In this document: in pieces, positions 53,651-61,183 of the stretch | How positions within the stretch are numbered: the stretch's first letter is position 1 | Layout: each line of letters starts with the position of its first letter | NCBI GenBank assembly: GCA_022763065.1 | Contig: JALEGH010000054.1 | Coordinates: forward strand, 1-61,183 | DNA length: 61,183 nt | Direction of reading: 5' to 3' | From: Alphaproteobacteria bacterium | GTDB taxonomy: Bacteria; Pseudomonadota; Alphaproteobacteria; Micavibrionales; Micavibrionaceae | The notes under the pieces: model-generated | Told to the model about the DNA's origin: nothing | The model's database searches: none | Seen by the model: only the letters and a program-made list of their open reading frames with translations | Translations under genes and position numbers: made by a program

Positions 53651-53737
53651 GCGGCCGTGGCGGAATGGTAGACGCGCAGCGTTGAGGTCGCTGTGGGAGA
53701 TAATCCCGTGGAAGTTCGACTCTTCTCGGCCGCACCA
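53651..53737 (+). tRNA. tRNA-Leu (anticodon GAG)
   Basis: 87 nt. Acceptor GCGGCCG/CGGCCGC, anticodon stem CAGCG/CGCTG with loop TTGAGGT giving anticodon GAG, and the long variable arm typical of tRNA-Leu (TGGGAGATAATCCCG). CCA is encoded. The 28 bases of its 3' end recur 126 bp downstream. Confidence 0.96.
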
Positions 53738-53863
53738 ATCACAATAATATAATTACCGGTAAAAGCCTTTTCAATGTTCGGTGGAGTATACTTCCACCAC
53801 TTAAAACGAGCATTGCCGCGCAAGCGCGCAATGCGGGAAGTTCGACTCTTCTCGGCCGCACCA
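53710..53863 (+). repeat. 28-bp duplication of the tRNA-Leu 3' end with hairpins between
   Basis: The last 28 bases of tRNA-Leu (53710-53737, including CCA) are repeated exactly at 53836-53863. The 98 bp between hold two hairpins: GGTGGA/TCCACC (53780-53798) and the GC-rich GCATTGC-C-GCGC/GCGC-GCAATGC (53810-53834), which directly abuts the second copy. There is no gene here. This is what an attachment-site pair looks like after the island between has been lost. The remaining bases to 54000 show nothing further. Confidence 0.85.
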
Positions 53864-54000
53864 TCGACTATCGTATCGTTTTCTGCACATTTTATCACCA
53901 CATATAATCGCAGGTGACATGAAATTCCCTTGTGTTATCATCATCTTCGTATTTTGATATCTCCTATCCCCGCTAACCACATGAAGGACATTGGAAACTC

Positions 54001-56352
54001 ATGAGCAAAAAAGAAGATATGAGACAGGCTGCCTTGAATTACCATCGCCAGCCAAACCCCGGTAAAATCTCGATGAAGCCGACCACACAGTTGGAAACGC
54101 AAAGAGATCTCGCTCTGGCTTATTCCCCCGGTGTAGCGGTACCTTGTGAGGAGATTGAAAAAGACCCTTTAAAAGCGCTGGATTACACTTCCCGCGGGAA
54201 TATCGTGGCTGTTATCTCCAATGGGACGGCTGTGTTGGGGCTGGGCAATATCGGGGCACTGGCCTCCAAGCCGGTGATGGAAGGAAAATCGGTTCTTTTC
54301 AAGAAATTTGCCGGTATTGATTCCTTTGATCTGGAGGTGGATGAGACCGATATTGATAAATTTGTCGATACGGTTGCAGCACTTGAGCCCTCCTTTGGTG
54401 GTATTAACCTCGAAGATATCAAGGCTCCTGAATGTTTTGAGATTGAAAAACGCCTCAAAGAGCGCATGAATATTCCCGTTTTCCATGACGATCAGCATGG
54501 AACGGCGATTATCGTGGCGGCAGCCTTTACCAATTGGCTCAAAATTCAAGGGCGCGACATCAAAAAGGTCAAATTGACGGCTAATGGTGCAGGAGCTTCG
54601 GCGATGGCCTGTCTTAACTTACTTGTCGAGGTTGGCCTGCCAAAGGATAACATTACGGTATGTGACCGTAGCGGTGTGATCTATAAAGGCCGCAAGGAAG
54701 GCATGGATCCTTATAAGGAGAAATATGCCGTAAAAACCAATGCCCGCACACTTGATGATGCACTGGAAGGCACCGATATTTTCCTAGGTCTTTCGGGACC
54801 CAATATGGTGAGTAAAGAAATGGTCAAGACAATGGCCGACGCACCGCTTATCATGGCACTGGCCAACCCTACTCCTGAGATTATGCCCGATGAAGCCTTG
54901 AAAGGAAAATCGGACGCTATTGTCTGCACAGGACGATCCGATTTCACCAATCAGGTCAATAATGTGCTGTGCTTCCCTTACCTTTTCCGAGGTGCGCTGG
55001 ATGTGGGTGCCACAGCCATTAATGAAGAAATGAAAATCGCCTGTGTGAATGCGATTGCCGCCCTCGCCCGCAAAGAAGTCACACCAGAAGTGGCCGCCAT
55101 TTACCCCGGTGAAACAATGGAGTTCGGGCCGGAATATATGATTCCCAAACCATTTGACCCGCGTTTGGGGGTTGACCTTCCCATTGCCGTGGCCAAAGCC
55201 GCGATGGAAAGCGGTGTCGCCACGAGACCTATCAAGGATTTTGACGCCTATCGTCAAAAATTAGGACAAATTCATCACCACTCTCAGTCCGTCATGCGCC
55301 CCGTTTTTGCAGAGGCGAAGAAAAAGCCTATGCGCATTGCTTACTCCGAAGGGGAAGAAGAAAATATCCTGCGCGCCGTTCAAATGGCACTGGATGAAGG
55401 TTTCGTTAAACCCATCCTGATCGGGCGGCGTGATGTGGTCTTGAACCGTATTGAGCGCCTGAGTTTGCGCATGGAGATTGATAAAGATTTTGAGCTCTGC
55501 GATCCGCAGGACGATCCCAGATACCGTGATTATTGGGAAAGTTATCTTTCCATTATGGAGCGCAAAGGGGTTACCCCCTCACGCGCCAAAAATGTGGTAC
55601 GGACCAATACAACCGTCATCGCCTCACTCATGGTGCATAAAGGCGAAGCCGACGCGCTTATCTGCGGTCATATTGGTGCCTACCAAAAACACCACCGACA
55701 TATTACAAATATCATAGGCTTACGTGAGGGAGTGGAAACGGCTGCGGCTTTGCGCATTCTCATCATTCCGGATAAGGGCACCTATTTCGTCTGTGATACC
55801 CATGTGAACCCTGACCCGAGCGCGGCACAAATCTCGGAAATGACTTTGTTAGCTGCGGAGCGTGTGAAGCGTTTCGGGCTGGTGCCTAAAGTTGCTCTCC
55901 TCTCCCACTCTGATTTCGGGACACATAATAATGAAAGTGCGCGTAAAATGCGTGAGGCTTGTGCAGATATTAAAAAACGCGCTCCCAAACTCATCATTGA
56001 TGGTGAGATGCATGCCGATAGCGCTCTTTCTCCGAATGTGCGCGACAACATCATGCCCAATACGACATTGAATGGAGAGGCTAATCTCCTCATTATGCCC
56101 AATATTGATGCGGCCAACATCTCCTTTAACATGCTTAAAATTCTAGGAGACGGCATTCCGGTCGGCCCGCTTCTTTTAGGGGTTAATAAACCGGCCCACA
56201 TTATTACACCGGCTGTCACCGCGCGCGGTATTTTGAACATGACCGCCTTGGTCAGCGTGGAAGCCCAAAACGCCGCCAAGACGCAGAAAAAAACGGGTAA
56301 AAAAACAGCTTCAAAAACAACAAAGAAAGCCAAGAAGAAAAAGGCCGCTTAA
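54001..56352 (+). CDS. maeB: NADP-dependent malic enzyme, phosphotransacetylase-fused (MaeB)
   Basis: 783 residues. Malic enzyme part (about 1-430) with the [10 protein letters not shown] motif and the Rossmann [13 protein letters not shown]-terminal half (about 435-760) is phosphotransacetylase-like, as in MaeB, usually regulatory. It decarboxylates malate to pyruvate and produces NADPH. An added basic tail of about 20 residues ([21 protein letters not shown]) is not seen in well-known MaeB proteins. Its stop abuts the mgtE start directly (TAAATG). Confidence 0.95.
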   Translation: MSKKEDMRQAALNYHRQPNPGKISMKPTTQLETQRDLALAYSPGVAVPCEEIEKDPLKALDYTSRGNIVAVISNGTAVLGLGNIGALASKPVMEGKSVLFKKFAGIDSFDLEVDETDIDKFVDTVAALEPSFGGINLEDIKAPECFEIEKRLKERMNIPVFHDDQHGTAIIVAAAFTNWLKIQGRDIKKVKLTANGAGASAMACLNLLVEVGLPKDNITVCDRSGVIYKGRKEGMDPYKEKYAVKTNARTLDDALEGTDIFLGLSGPNMVSKEMVKTMADAPLIMALANPTPEIMPDEALKGKSDAIVCTGRSDFTNQVNNVLCFPYLFRGALDVGATAINEEMKIACVNAIAALARKEVTPEVAAIYPGETMEFGPEYMIPKPFDPRLGVDLPIAVAKAAMESGVATRPIKDFDAYRQKLGQIHHHSQSVMRPVFAEAKKKPMRIAYSEGEEENILRAVQMALDEGFVKPILIGRRDVVLNRIERLSLRMEIDKDFELCDPQDDPRYRDYWESYLSIMERKGVTPSRAKNVVRTNTTVIASLMVHKGEADALICGHIGAYQKHHRHITNIIGLREGVETAAALRILIIPDKGTYFVCDTHVNPDPSAAQISEMTLLAAERVKRFGLVPKVALLSHSDFGTHNNESARKMREACADIKKRAPKLIIDGEMHADSALSPNVRDNIMPNTTLNGEANLLIMPNIDAANISFNMLKILGDGIPVGPLLLGVNKPAHIITPAVTARGILNMTALVSVEAQNAAKTQKKTGKKTASKTTKKAKKKKAA

Positions 56353-57744
56353 ATGGTAAATGAAGTCGCTCACCCTGCGATTGAAGAAAACAGCTCTTCC
56401 GTAGGACTGAGCGATGACGCCATTGCGGAATTTCTAGATGTGCTTCACGATGGTGAGAACACCACCCATCTGGATTTCATTCACGATCTAGGAATTCCTG
56501 ATACCGCCGAGCTCTTACAAAAAATCTCTGCCGATGACAGGCGCGCCTTACTTGAAAACAAGTTGGCGCGTATTGATCCACATGTGTTTTCCTATCTGGA
56601 CCCGGAGCTGAGAAAATCCACGCTTTCCCTGATGCGGCCAAAGGCGGTTGCCAAAATTGTTGCCGAACTGGAAAGCGATGATGCCCTTGAGCTCATCGAA
56701 AATCTGGATGAAGAGTTCCAGCAAGAGATCATCCGCAACCTCTCCGCCAAAATGCGTGTTGCGATTGAAGAAGGCCTCACCTTCCCCGAAGATAGTGCAG
56801 GCCGTCTCATGCAGCGTGAATATGTCGCTATTCCTCAATTTTGGACCGTCGGCAAAGTGATTGATTATTTACGCGCCGCCGCCAATGACCTGCCACCAGA
56901 ATTTTCCGACATTATTGTCATTAGCCCAACCTACCACGTGCTGGGCGAGGTACCATTGGACCGGATTTTACGCTCCAAACGGGCAGAGAAAATGGAAAAC
57001 CTCACTTTGGACGAACTTCATACTGTTCCCGCAGATATGGATCAGGAGGAAGTGACTCACCTTTTCCGGCGTGAGGGGCTACATTCCGCCCCCGTTATTG
57101 ATCAAGATGACCGCCTGATTGGTGTCATTACTGTCGATGACATTATTGATGTAATTGATGAGGAGGCACAAGAAGATATCTTGAAGCTCGCAGGTCTAGA
57201 AGGCACAAGCGACCTTTACCGCGCTGTGCTGTCCACCACGGGGAGCCGCTTTCGCTGGCTTTTCATTAATCTCCTGACTGCCATTGCCGCGTCGATCATC
57301 ATTTCCTTCTTTGATGCCACGATTGAGGAAATTGTCGCGCTCGCCGTTCTCATGCCGATTGTCGCCTCCATGGGCGGAAATGCAGGCACGCAAGCCCTGA
57401 CCGTTGCTGTGCGTGCGCTCGCCACGCGGGAGCTATCAAGCACCAATATGTTTCGTGTCATCTGGAAGGAAACTATTGTCGGCACGCTCAATGGGATCGG
57501 CTTTGCTCTCATTATCGGAGTTATTGCTACGCTCTGGTTTACAAGCCCAATGCTGGGCATTGTCATTGGTGTGGCCATGATCATTAATTTGATAGTCGCT
57601 GGCCTTTGCGGTGCCGGGATTCCGATATTCTTGGACAAAATGGGCAGCGATCCCGCCCTGTCCTCCACCGTTCTTCTAACAACGGTCACAGATATTGTTG
57701 GATTTTTCGGATTTTTGGGACTTGCATCCCTCTTCCTTCTTTAG
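56353..57744 (+). CDS. mgtE: Magnesium transporter MgtE
   Basis: 463 residues. N-terminal helical MgtE_N domain (about 25-135), a CBS pair (about 140-265, DDIIDVIDEEAQEDI), a plug helix and five C-terminal membrane helices with MPIVASMGGNAGTQALT, the MgtE pore motif. It is a magnesium-selective channel closed by cytoplasmic magnesium binding. It begins at the base after the maeB stop, so translation may be coupled. Confidence 0.94.
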   Translation: MVNEVAHPAIEENSSSVGLSDDAIAEFLDVLHDGENTTHLDFIHDLGIPDTAELLQKISADDRRALLENKLARIDPHVFSYLDPELRKSTLSLMRPKAVAKIVAELESDDALELIENLDEEFQQEIIRNLSAKMRVAIEEGLTFPEDSAGRLMQREYVAIPQFWTVGKVIDYLRAAANDLPPEFSDIIVISPTYHVLGEVPLDRILRSKRAEKMENLTLDELHTVPADMDQEEVTHLFRREGLHSAPVIDQDDRLIGVITVDDIIDVIDEEAQEDILKLAGLEGTSDLYRAVLSTTGSRFRWLFINLLTAIAASIIISFFDATIEEIVALAVLMPIVASMGGNAGTQALTVAVRALATRELSSTNMFRVIWKETIVGTLNGIGFALIIGVIATLWFTSPMLGIVIGVAMIINLIVAGLCGAGIPIFLDKMGSDPALSSTVLLTTVTDIVGFFGFLGLASLFLL

Positions 57745-57778
57745 TACACCACCAAAACAATTTATATTAGGTTTTATT

Positions 57779-58312
57779 ATGTCCGCCTCAAAATTAGTCA
57801 GACCAGCCATTGATTATAAAGAAAGCTACCTCCAAGCTTTAGAAGAATATCACGCGGAAGGGCGCTATCTTTATCAGGATATTGCCCTGCTCGATGCGGA
57901 TTTCGAAGATTTCGTCAAAGAGCTGGGCGCCGAAAAAGGCTACCCGCACCAGCCCTATCAGGATTGGGTGGAGCCGGTGCCCGAGACAGTCGTCTGGCTG
58001 GTCAAGGATAAAGACTATATCGGCACCGTGGATATCCGCCATCGCCTCAACTGGCATTTGGAAAAATGGGGCGGGCATGTGCATTTCGTCATCCGCCCTT
58101 CCATGCGCGATAAAGGCTTTGGCCAGAAAATCCTGCAAAAGGCCATTCCCATCATCAATTATTTAGGGATAGACAAGGCCCTCATCACCGTCGCCCCGGA
58201 CAAAGAGCGCTGCATTCAGGCCGTAGAAGCTTGTGGCGGTGAGCTTGAAGACGAAACCACAGCCACGGACCGCTTCCCCGCCATGCGCCGCTACTGGTTG
58301 GATTGCACGTAG
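57779..58312 (+). CDS. GNAT family N-acetyltransferase
   Basis: 177 residues from the ATG at 57779; the upstream frame would overlap mgtE. The acetyl-CoA loop reads RPSMRDKGFGQKIL and the preceding strand HVHFVIRP, as in GNAT proteins; a C-terminal FPAMRRYWL is also typical. Substrate unknown. It follows mgtE by 34 bp and may be in the same operon. Confidence 0.85.
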   Translation: MSASKLVRPAIDYKESYLQALEEYHAEGRYLYQDIALLDADFEDFVKELGAEKGYPHQPYQDWVEPVPETVVWLVKDKDYIGTVDIRHRLNWHLEKWGGHVHFVIRPSMRDKGFGQKILQKAIPIINYLGIDKALITVAPDKERCIQAVEACGGELEDETTATDRFPAMRRYWLDCT

Positions 58313-58393
58313 GAAAAAATATGGAAACATATTGACAACTCTCTCTCTCTTTACGTTATGTTAATAAAAAACAGCGCAAAAGAGAGTTTCAAT

Positions 58394-58822
58394 ATGTCAC
58401 AAAACGACGCAAAAATTATTCAGGATTATAACGCCAAAAGCACGTTAAGCCGCGTTCTTTTATCTCCAAGTTGGGGAGCAGGATGGATAGCAGGATACAC
58501 TGCGGCATTATTCAATAAAGCATCCGGTGCCCAAAAAGAAAAAGAAACTAATCTTCTGGTTAATGATTCCTATTACCTCGTTTATGGTTCTGCCGCGGTA
58601 GCAAAATGGGCGGGCGTTGCTGCTGTTAAAACGGCAACGGATGTTCTGGCTCCCATCGCCCTTGGCGTAATAGTCGCAGATGCATGGGGATTAGGCACCG
58701 GTAAGCCATTTGGCGCCATGCACGCAGGCTATCTTGAAGGAAAGATTGGTTTCGTTCCACGTGATCCAAACAACGGCAGCTCTTCCAAAAGAAAAAATAC
58801 AAAAGCTCCAACCGTCACATAA
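58394..58822 (+). CDS. Small protein with hydrophobic segments, unknown function
   Basis: 142 residues from the ATG at 58394 (AAGAGAG upstream); an in-frame ATG at 58358 gives 12 more residues without a good site. It has two glycine/alanine-rich hydrophobic stretches (about 18-32 and 60-105) and a basic C-terminus. It could be a small membrane protein. I recognise no family. A CT microsatellite (58338-58351) and a TTGACA lie in its upstream region. Confidence 0.65.
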   Translation: MSQNDAKIIQDYNAKSTLSRVLLSPSWGAGWIAGYTAALFNKASGAQKEKETNLLVNDSYYLVYGSAAVAKWAGVAAVKTATDVLAPIALGVIVADAWGLGTGKPFGAMHAGYLEGKIGFVPRDPNNGSSSKRKNTKAPTVT

Positions 58823-58907
58823 ATTCTAGACTTTTGCCATAGTTATGCCTATAAGCTAGTTCACCTTTGCGGGAATTGGCTTAGGGCACATGAGATAGAC
58901 CAAAGAA

Positions 58908-61001
58908 ATGGCAAAAAAAACAACCAGAAAATCTGCTAAAAAAGCATCGAAAAAGGCACGTAAAAAATTCGCTTCAAAACAAAAAGGCGGATGGTTCGCT
59001 GCCCTCGTAAAATTCGCTTTTAAATGGGGATTTGTGAGCGCAATCTGGCTGGGGCTTGGTTTGGCGCTTCTGCTCTTTTGGTATACAAGTGAATTGCCGA
59101 ACATCACCAAAAGCATGGTGTTTGAGCGCCGCCCGACCATCATCATCAAGGCCAGTAACGGTGAAGTGGTCGACCGTTATGGCGATCTAAAAGGTAAAAT
59201 TGTTGATGTTACCACTCTGCCCTCACATGTGACGCAAGCGGTTCTGGCCATTGAGGACCGCCGCTTTTACGACCATTTTGGTATGGACCTTAAAGGCATT
59301 GCCCGTGCCTTTGTCGTGAATATCAGGCACGGCGGCTTTGTGCAGGGCGGCTCCACCATTACCCAACAGCTCGCCAAAAATTTGTTCTTAAGCCGGGAGC
59401 GGACCATCAAGCGTAAAATTCAGGAACTCATCCTTGCCTTTCAACTGGAAAGCGAGCTGACCAAAGATGAAATTTTAAGCGCTTATTTGAACCGGGTTTA
59501 TCTGGGCAATGGAGCTTACGGCATTGACGCGGCCGCGCGTGCTTATTTTAACAAAAGCGCGCATGAGCTTAACGTGCGTGAAGCCGCAACAATCGCCGGA
59601 CTGTTGAAGGCTCCCTCGCGTTATTCCCCCAGCGCCAATCCCACCAAATCCGCCCAACGTACAAAGGTCGTCTTAAATGCCATGATTGAGGCAAACTACA
59701 TTGCGGAAGATGAAATTGATAAATACCGTGCCCTTCCGCCCGCACCGCGCCGCAAACCCTCAAGTGGTGAATCAGTACGCTATTTCACCGATTATGTTGT
59801 ACGCCAGATTGAAGCACTCATCGGCCCTATAGAAGAAGATATTTTGGTCGAAACAACGCTCAATCAGAATGTGCAAGATGAAATGGAGCAAGCCCTTACC
59901 AAAGCAATTTTGCGCTACGGCACTGAACGCAATGTCGAGCAAGGAGCAGGCATTGTCTTGCGCTTGGACGGTGCAGTTGTGGCCCTCATGGGTGGAAAAG
60001 ATTACGGCACAAGCGAATTTAACCGCGTGATTGATTCCGTTCGCCCTCCCGGTTCTTCTTTCAAACCTATCGTCTATCTGGCGGCAATTGAAAATGGGTG
60101 GGATTTAAACTCTCTCATTGTCGATGAGCCTATTGAAAAAGGCCGCTACCGCCCGAAAAATTTTGGTCATGAGTATTACGGTGAAGTCACGCTTTATGAG
60201 GCACTCACCCTTTCCCTAAACACAGTAGCCGTCAACCTTATGCGCGAAGTTGGCCCTGACCAAGCGATTGGTCTAGCCAGACGTTTAGGGATCACCGCAC
60301 ATCTAGAGCCGGATTTAAGTCTTGCCTTGGGGAGCACAGGTGTGCCCATGATCCAGATGGCAACATCTTACGCTGCTTTGGGGCGCGGCGGCATGGCGGT
60401 CGAACCTTATGCTATTCGCCGTATTACCACAAAGAACGGTGATAAAGTACTCTACGAATATCAAAGGCCACGTAAGGCGCGCCAAGTTGTCGCCACCTCT
60501 GATGTCAAACAGCTCACCGCGATGATGCAATCCGTGATCCTAAACGGTACAGGCCGGGCCGCCATAACAGGTTTTCCAGTAGCAGGCAAAACCGGAACCT
60601 CCCAAGACTTCCGTGACGCATGGTTCATTGGCTTTTCCAGCAAATATGCCGGTGCCATCTGGATGGGGAATGATGATAACTCCCCGACCAAACGCTTGAC
60701 CGGTGGCTCCGGTCCTGCACAAGTTTGGCGCGAAGTGATGAGCACCGCACAAAGACAAGGCGGATACGCCTATAACAATTTTTCTGAACATTCGATGGAA
60801 GTTGATGTAGAAGCGGAAGGTTTTGAAACCGGCGGCTTTGATAATTTACTGGAGCGAATTTTACATGACGCCGAAATGGAAGAAGAAAATAGCTTTGGCA
60901 GTATTCTTGATTGGCTCTCCGGCAATTCCCGCTCCCGCCGTATTCCGGAAGGGGAAGAGTTTACTCCCCTCGGCCGTCACCAATGGGACGTGAATGAGTA
61001 G
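58908..61001 (+). CDS. mrcA: Penicillin-binding protein 1A family (bifunctional)
   Basis: 697 residues. A very basic N-terminal tail (first 27 residues, 14 lysine/arginine) precedes the membrane helix (about 38-60). The GT51 glycosyltransferase has catalytic Glu116 (AIEDRRFYDH) and QGGSTITQQLAKN. The transpeptidase has SSFK (Ser383), LSLNT and KTGTS. It builds and crosslinks peptidoglycan. The lysine-rich N-terminus recalls the tail of maeB and is unusual. It converges on the partial gene at 61016. Confidence 0.95.
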   Translation: MAKKTTRKSAKKASKKARKKFASKQKGGWFAALVKFAFKWGFVSAIWLGLGLALLLFWYTSELPNITKSMVFERRPTIIIKASNGEVVDRYGDLKGKIVDVTTLPSHVTQAVLAIEDRRFYDHFGMDLKGIARAFVVNIRHGGFVQGGSTITQQLAKNLFLSRERTIKRKIQELILAFQLESELTKDEILSAYLNRVYLGNGAYGIDAAARAYFNKSAHELNVREAATIAGLLKAPSRYSPSANPTKSAQRTKVVLNAMIEANYIAEDEIDKYRALPPAPRRKPSSGESVRYFTDYVVRQIEALIGPIEEDILVETTLNQNVQDEMEQALTKAILRYGTERNVEQGAGIVLRLDGAVVALMGGKDYGTSEFNRVIDSVRPPGSSFKPIVYLAAIENGWDLNSLIVDEPIEKGRYRPKNFGHEYYGEVTLYEALTLSLNTVAVNLMREVGPDQAIGLARRLGITAHLEPDLSLALGSTGVPMIQMATSYAALGRGGMAVEPYAIRRITTKNGDKVLYEYQRPRKARQVVATSDVKQLTAMMQSVILNGTGRAAITGFPVAGKTGTSQDFRDAWFIGFSSKYAGAIWMGNDDNSPTKRLTGGSGPAQVWREVMSTAQRQGGYAYNNFSEHSMEVDVEAEGFETGGFDNLLERILHDAEMEEENSFGSILDWLSGNSRSRRIPEGEEFTPLGRHQWDVNE

Positions 61002-61015
61002 CCTCATATTTTGAC

Positions 61016-61183
61016 CTAACTCACAACAGGATCACCTAAATATCGCCGAATATAAGCGGCACTATCTTGAATAATAGGCACTTCAAATCTTTGATCCAAG
61101 TGCAATCCTGTCTTTGGGTCTTCAACCGTTCCGTTACACCATACTTTTGTCAGCATAACCCTGAATAATTTACGCGGACTATC
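61016..61183 (-). CDS. C-terminal fragment of a gene running out of the window
   Basis: The minus strand is open from the window edge to a TAG at 61016-61018, encoding 55 residues. The sequence has protein-like composition (KVWCNGTVEDPKTGLHLDQRFEVP, split by no stop codon). The gene continues beyond the window; I do not recognise the family. It converges on the PBP1A gene with 14 bp between stops. Confidence 0.65.
   Translation of the reverse strand, partial: DSPRKLFRVMLTKVWCNGTVEDPKTGLHLDQRFEVPIIQDSAAYIRRYLGDPVVS

Noticed and set aside
53602-53901. Minus-strand frame across tRNA-Leu and the repeat
   Set aside because: It reads antisense to the tRNA; the repeated peptide comes from the tRNA duplication.
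58332-58362. TTGACA with CT repeat as a promoter for the 142-residue gene
   Set aside because: The best -10 needs a 19-base spacer and matches 4 of 6 bases.
1-61183. CRISPR arrays, insertion sequences, rRNA genes
   Set aside because: No regular repeat-spacer array, transposase or rRNA segment was seen in reading the window.

Overview
The window looks like chromosomal DNA of a moderately AT-rich alphaproteobacterium. The tRNA-Val / HU / Lon / ClpP run, Mfd next to SdhE, the YajC-SecD-SecF series with Mth938-type (NDUFAF3-like) and NDUFAF6-like genes nearby, and the SerS-Pcm-LysM/M23 block are all typical of that class. I cannot name the genus. One atypical trait is a single-chain glycyl-tRNA synthetase where most alphaproteobacteria have the GlyQ/GlyS pair.

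Layout. 1-11.7 kb: housekeeping (DUF4197 protein, GST, CHAP lipoprotein, tRNA-Val, HU, Lon, ClpP, Mfd, SdhE, RecG). 11.8-14.8 kb: a large unrecognised protein with an internal duplication and a DUF502 membrane protein. 14.9-20.7 kb: a tightly coupled seven-gene operon (acyl carrier protein, FkbH-like enzyme, MBOAT, DltD-like SGNH protein, 36-residue membrane microprotein, methyltransferase, VOC protein). 20.7-24.9 kb: GlyRS, then a lectin-like protein, an SGNH esterase and a short mannose-1-phosphate guanylyltransferase gene that carries a perfect parS site. 25-38.8 kb: an integrative island next to tRNA-Glu with a P4-type integrase, a KAP NTPase with a small partner, excisionase-like HTH proteins, a RepA-like ATPase, a structured RNA and a type I restriction-modification operon ending in a DUF3644 gene. 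38.8-61.2 kb: core genes again (DCC protein and membrane partner, TrmFO, NDUFAF6-like, Fe/Mn SOD, metallophosphoesterase, NDUFAF3-like, SecF/SecD/YajC, degenerate LytM factor, Pcm, SerS, LipB, tRNA-Leu, MaeB, MgtE, PBP1A).

Main discovery candidate. The 14.9-19.3 kb genes contain every functional part of the Gram-positive D-alanylation (Dlt) pathway except the amino-acid ligase: a carrier protein (DltC role), an MBOAT (DltB role), a GSS-motif SGNH protein (DltD role) and a one-helix microprotein ending in FIYQGF (DltX role, the tyrosine acyl-shuttle hexapeptide). The ligase position is held by an FkbH-like HAD protein; that family charges carrier proteins with glycerate from 1,3-bisphosphoglycerate. 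I infer a system that esterifies an envelope polymer with glyceryl (possibly methylated glyceryl) groups.

Other signals worth following are an uncatalogued structured RNA with an intrinsic terminator at 30.80-30.98 kb, a 28-bp duplication of the tRNA-Leu 3' end at 53.7-53.9 kb, the parS site, and an operator-like palindrome lodged between the -35 and -10 of a strong promoter at 22.3 kb.
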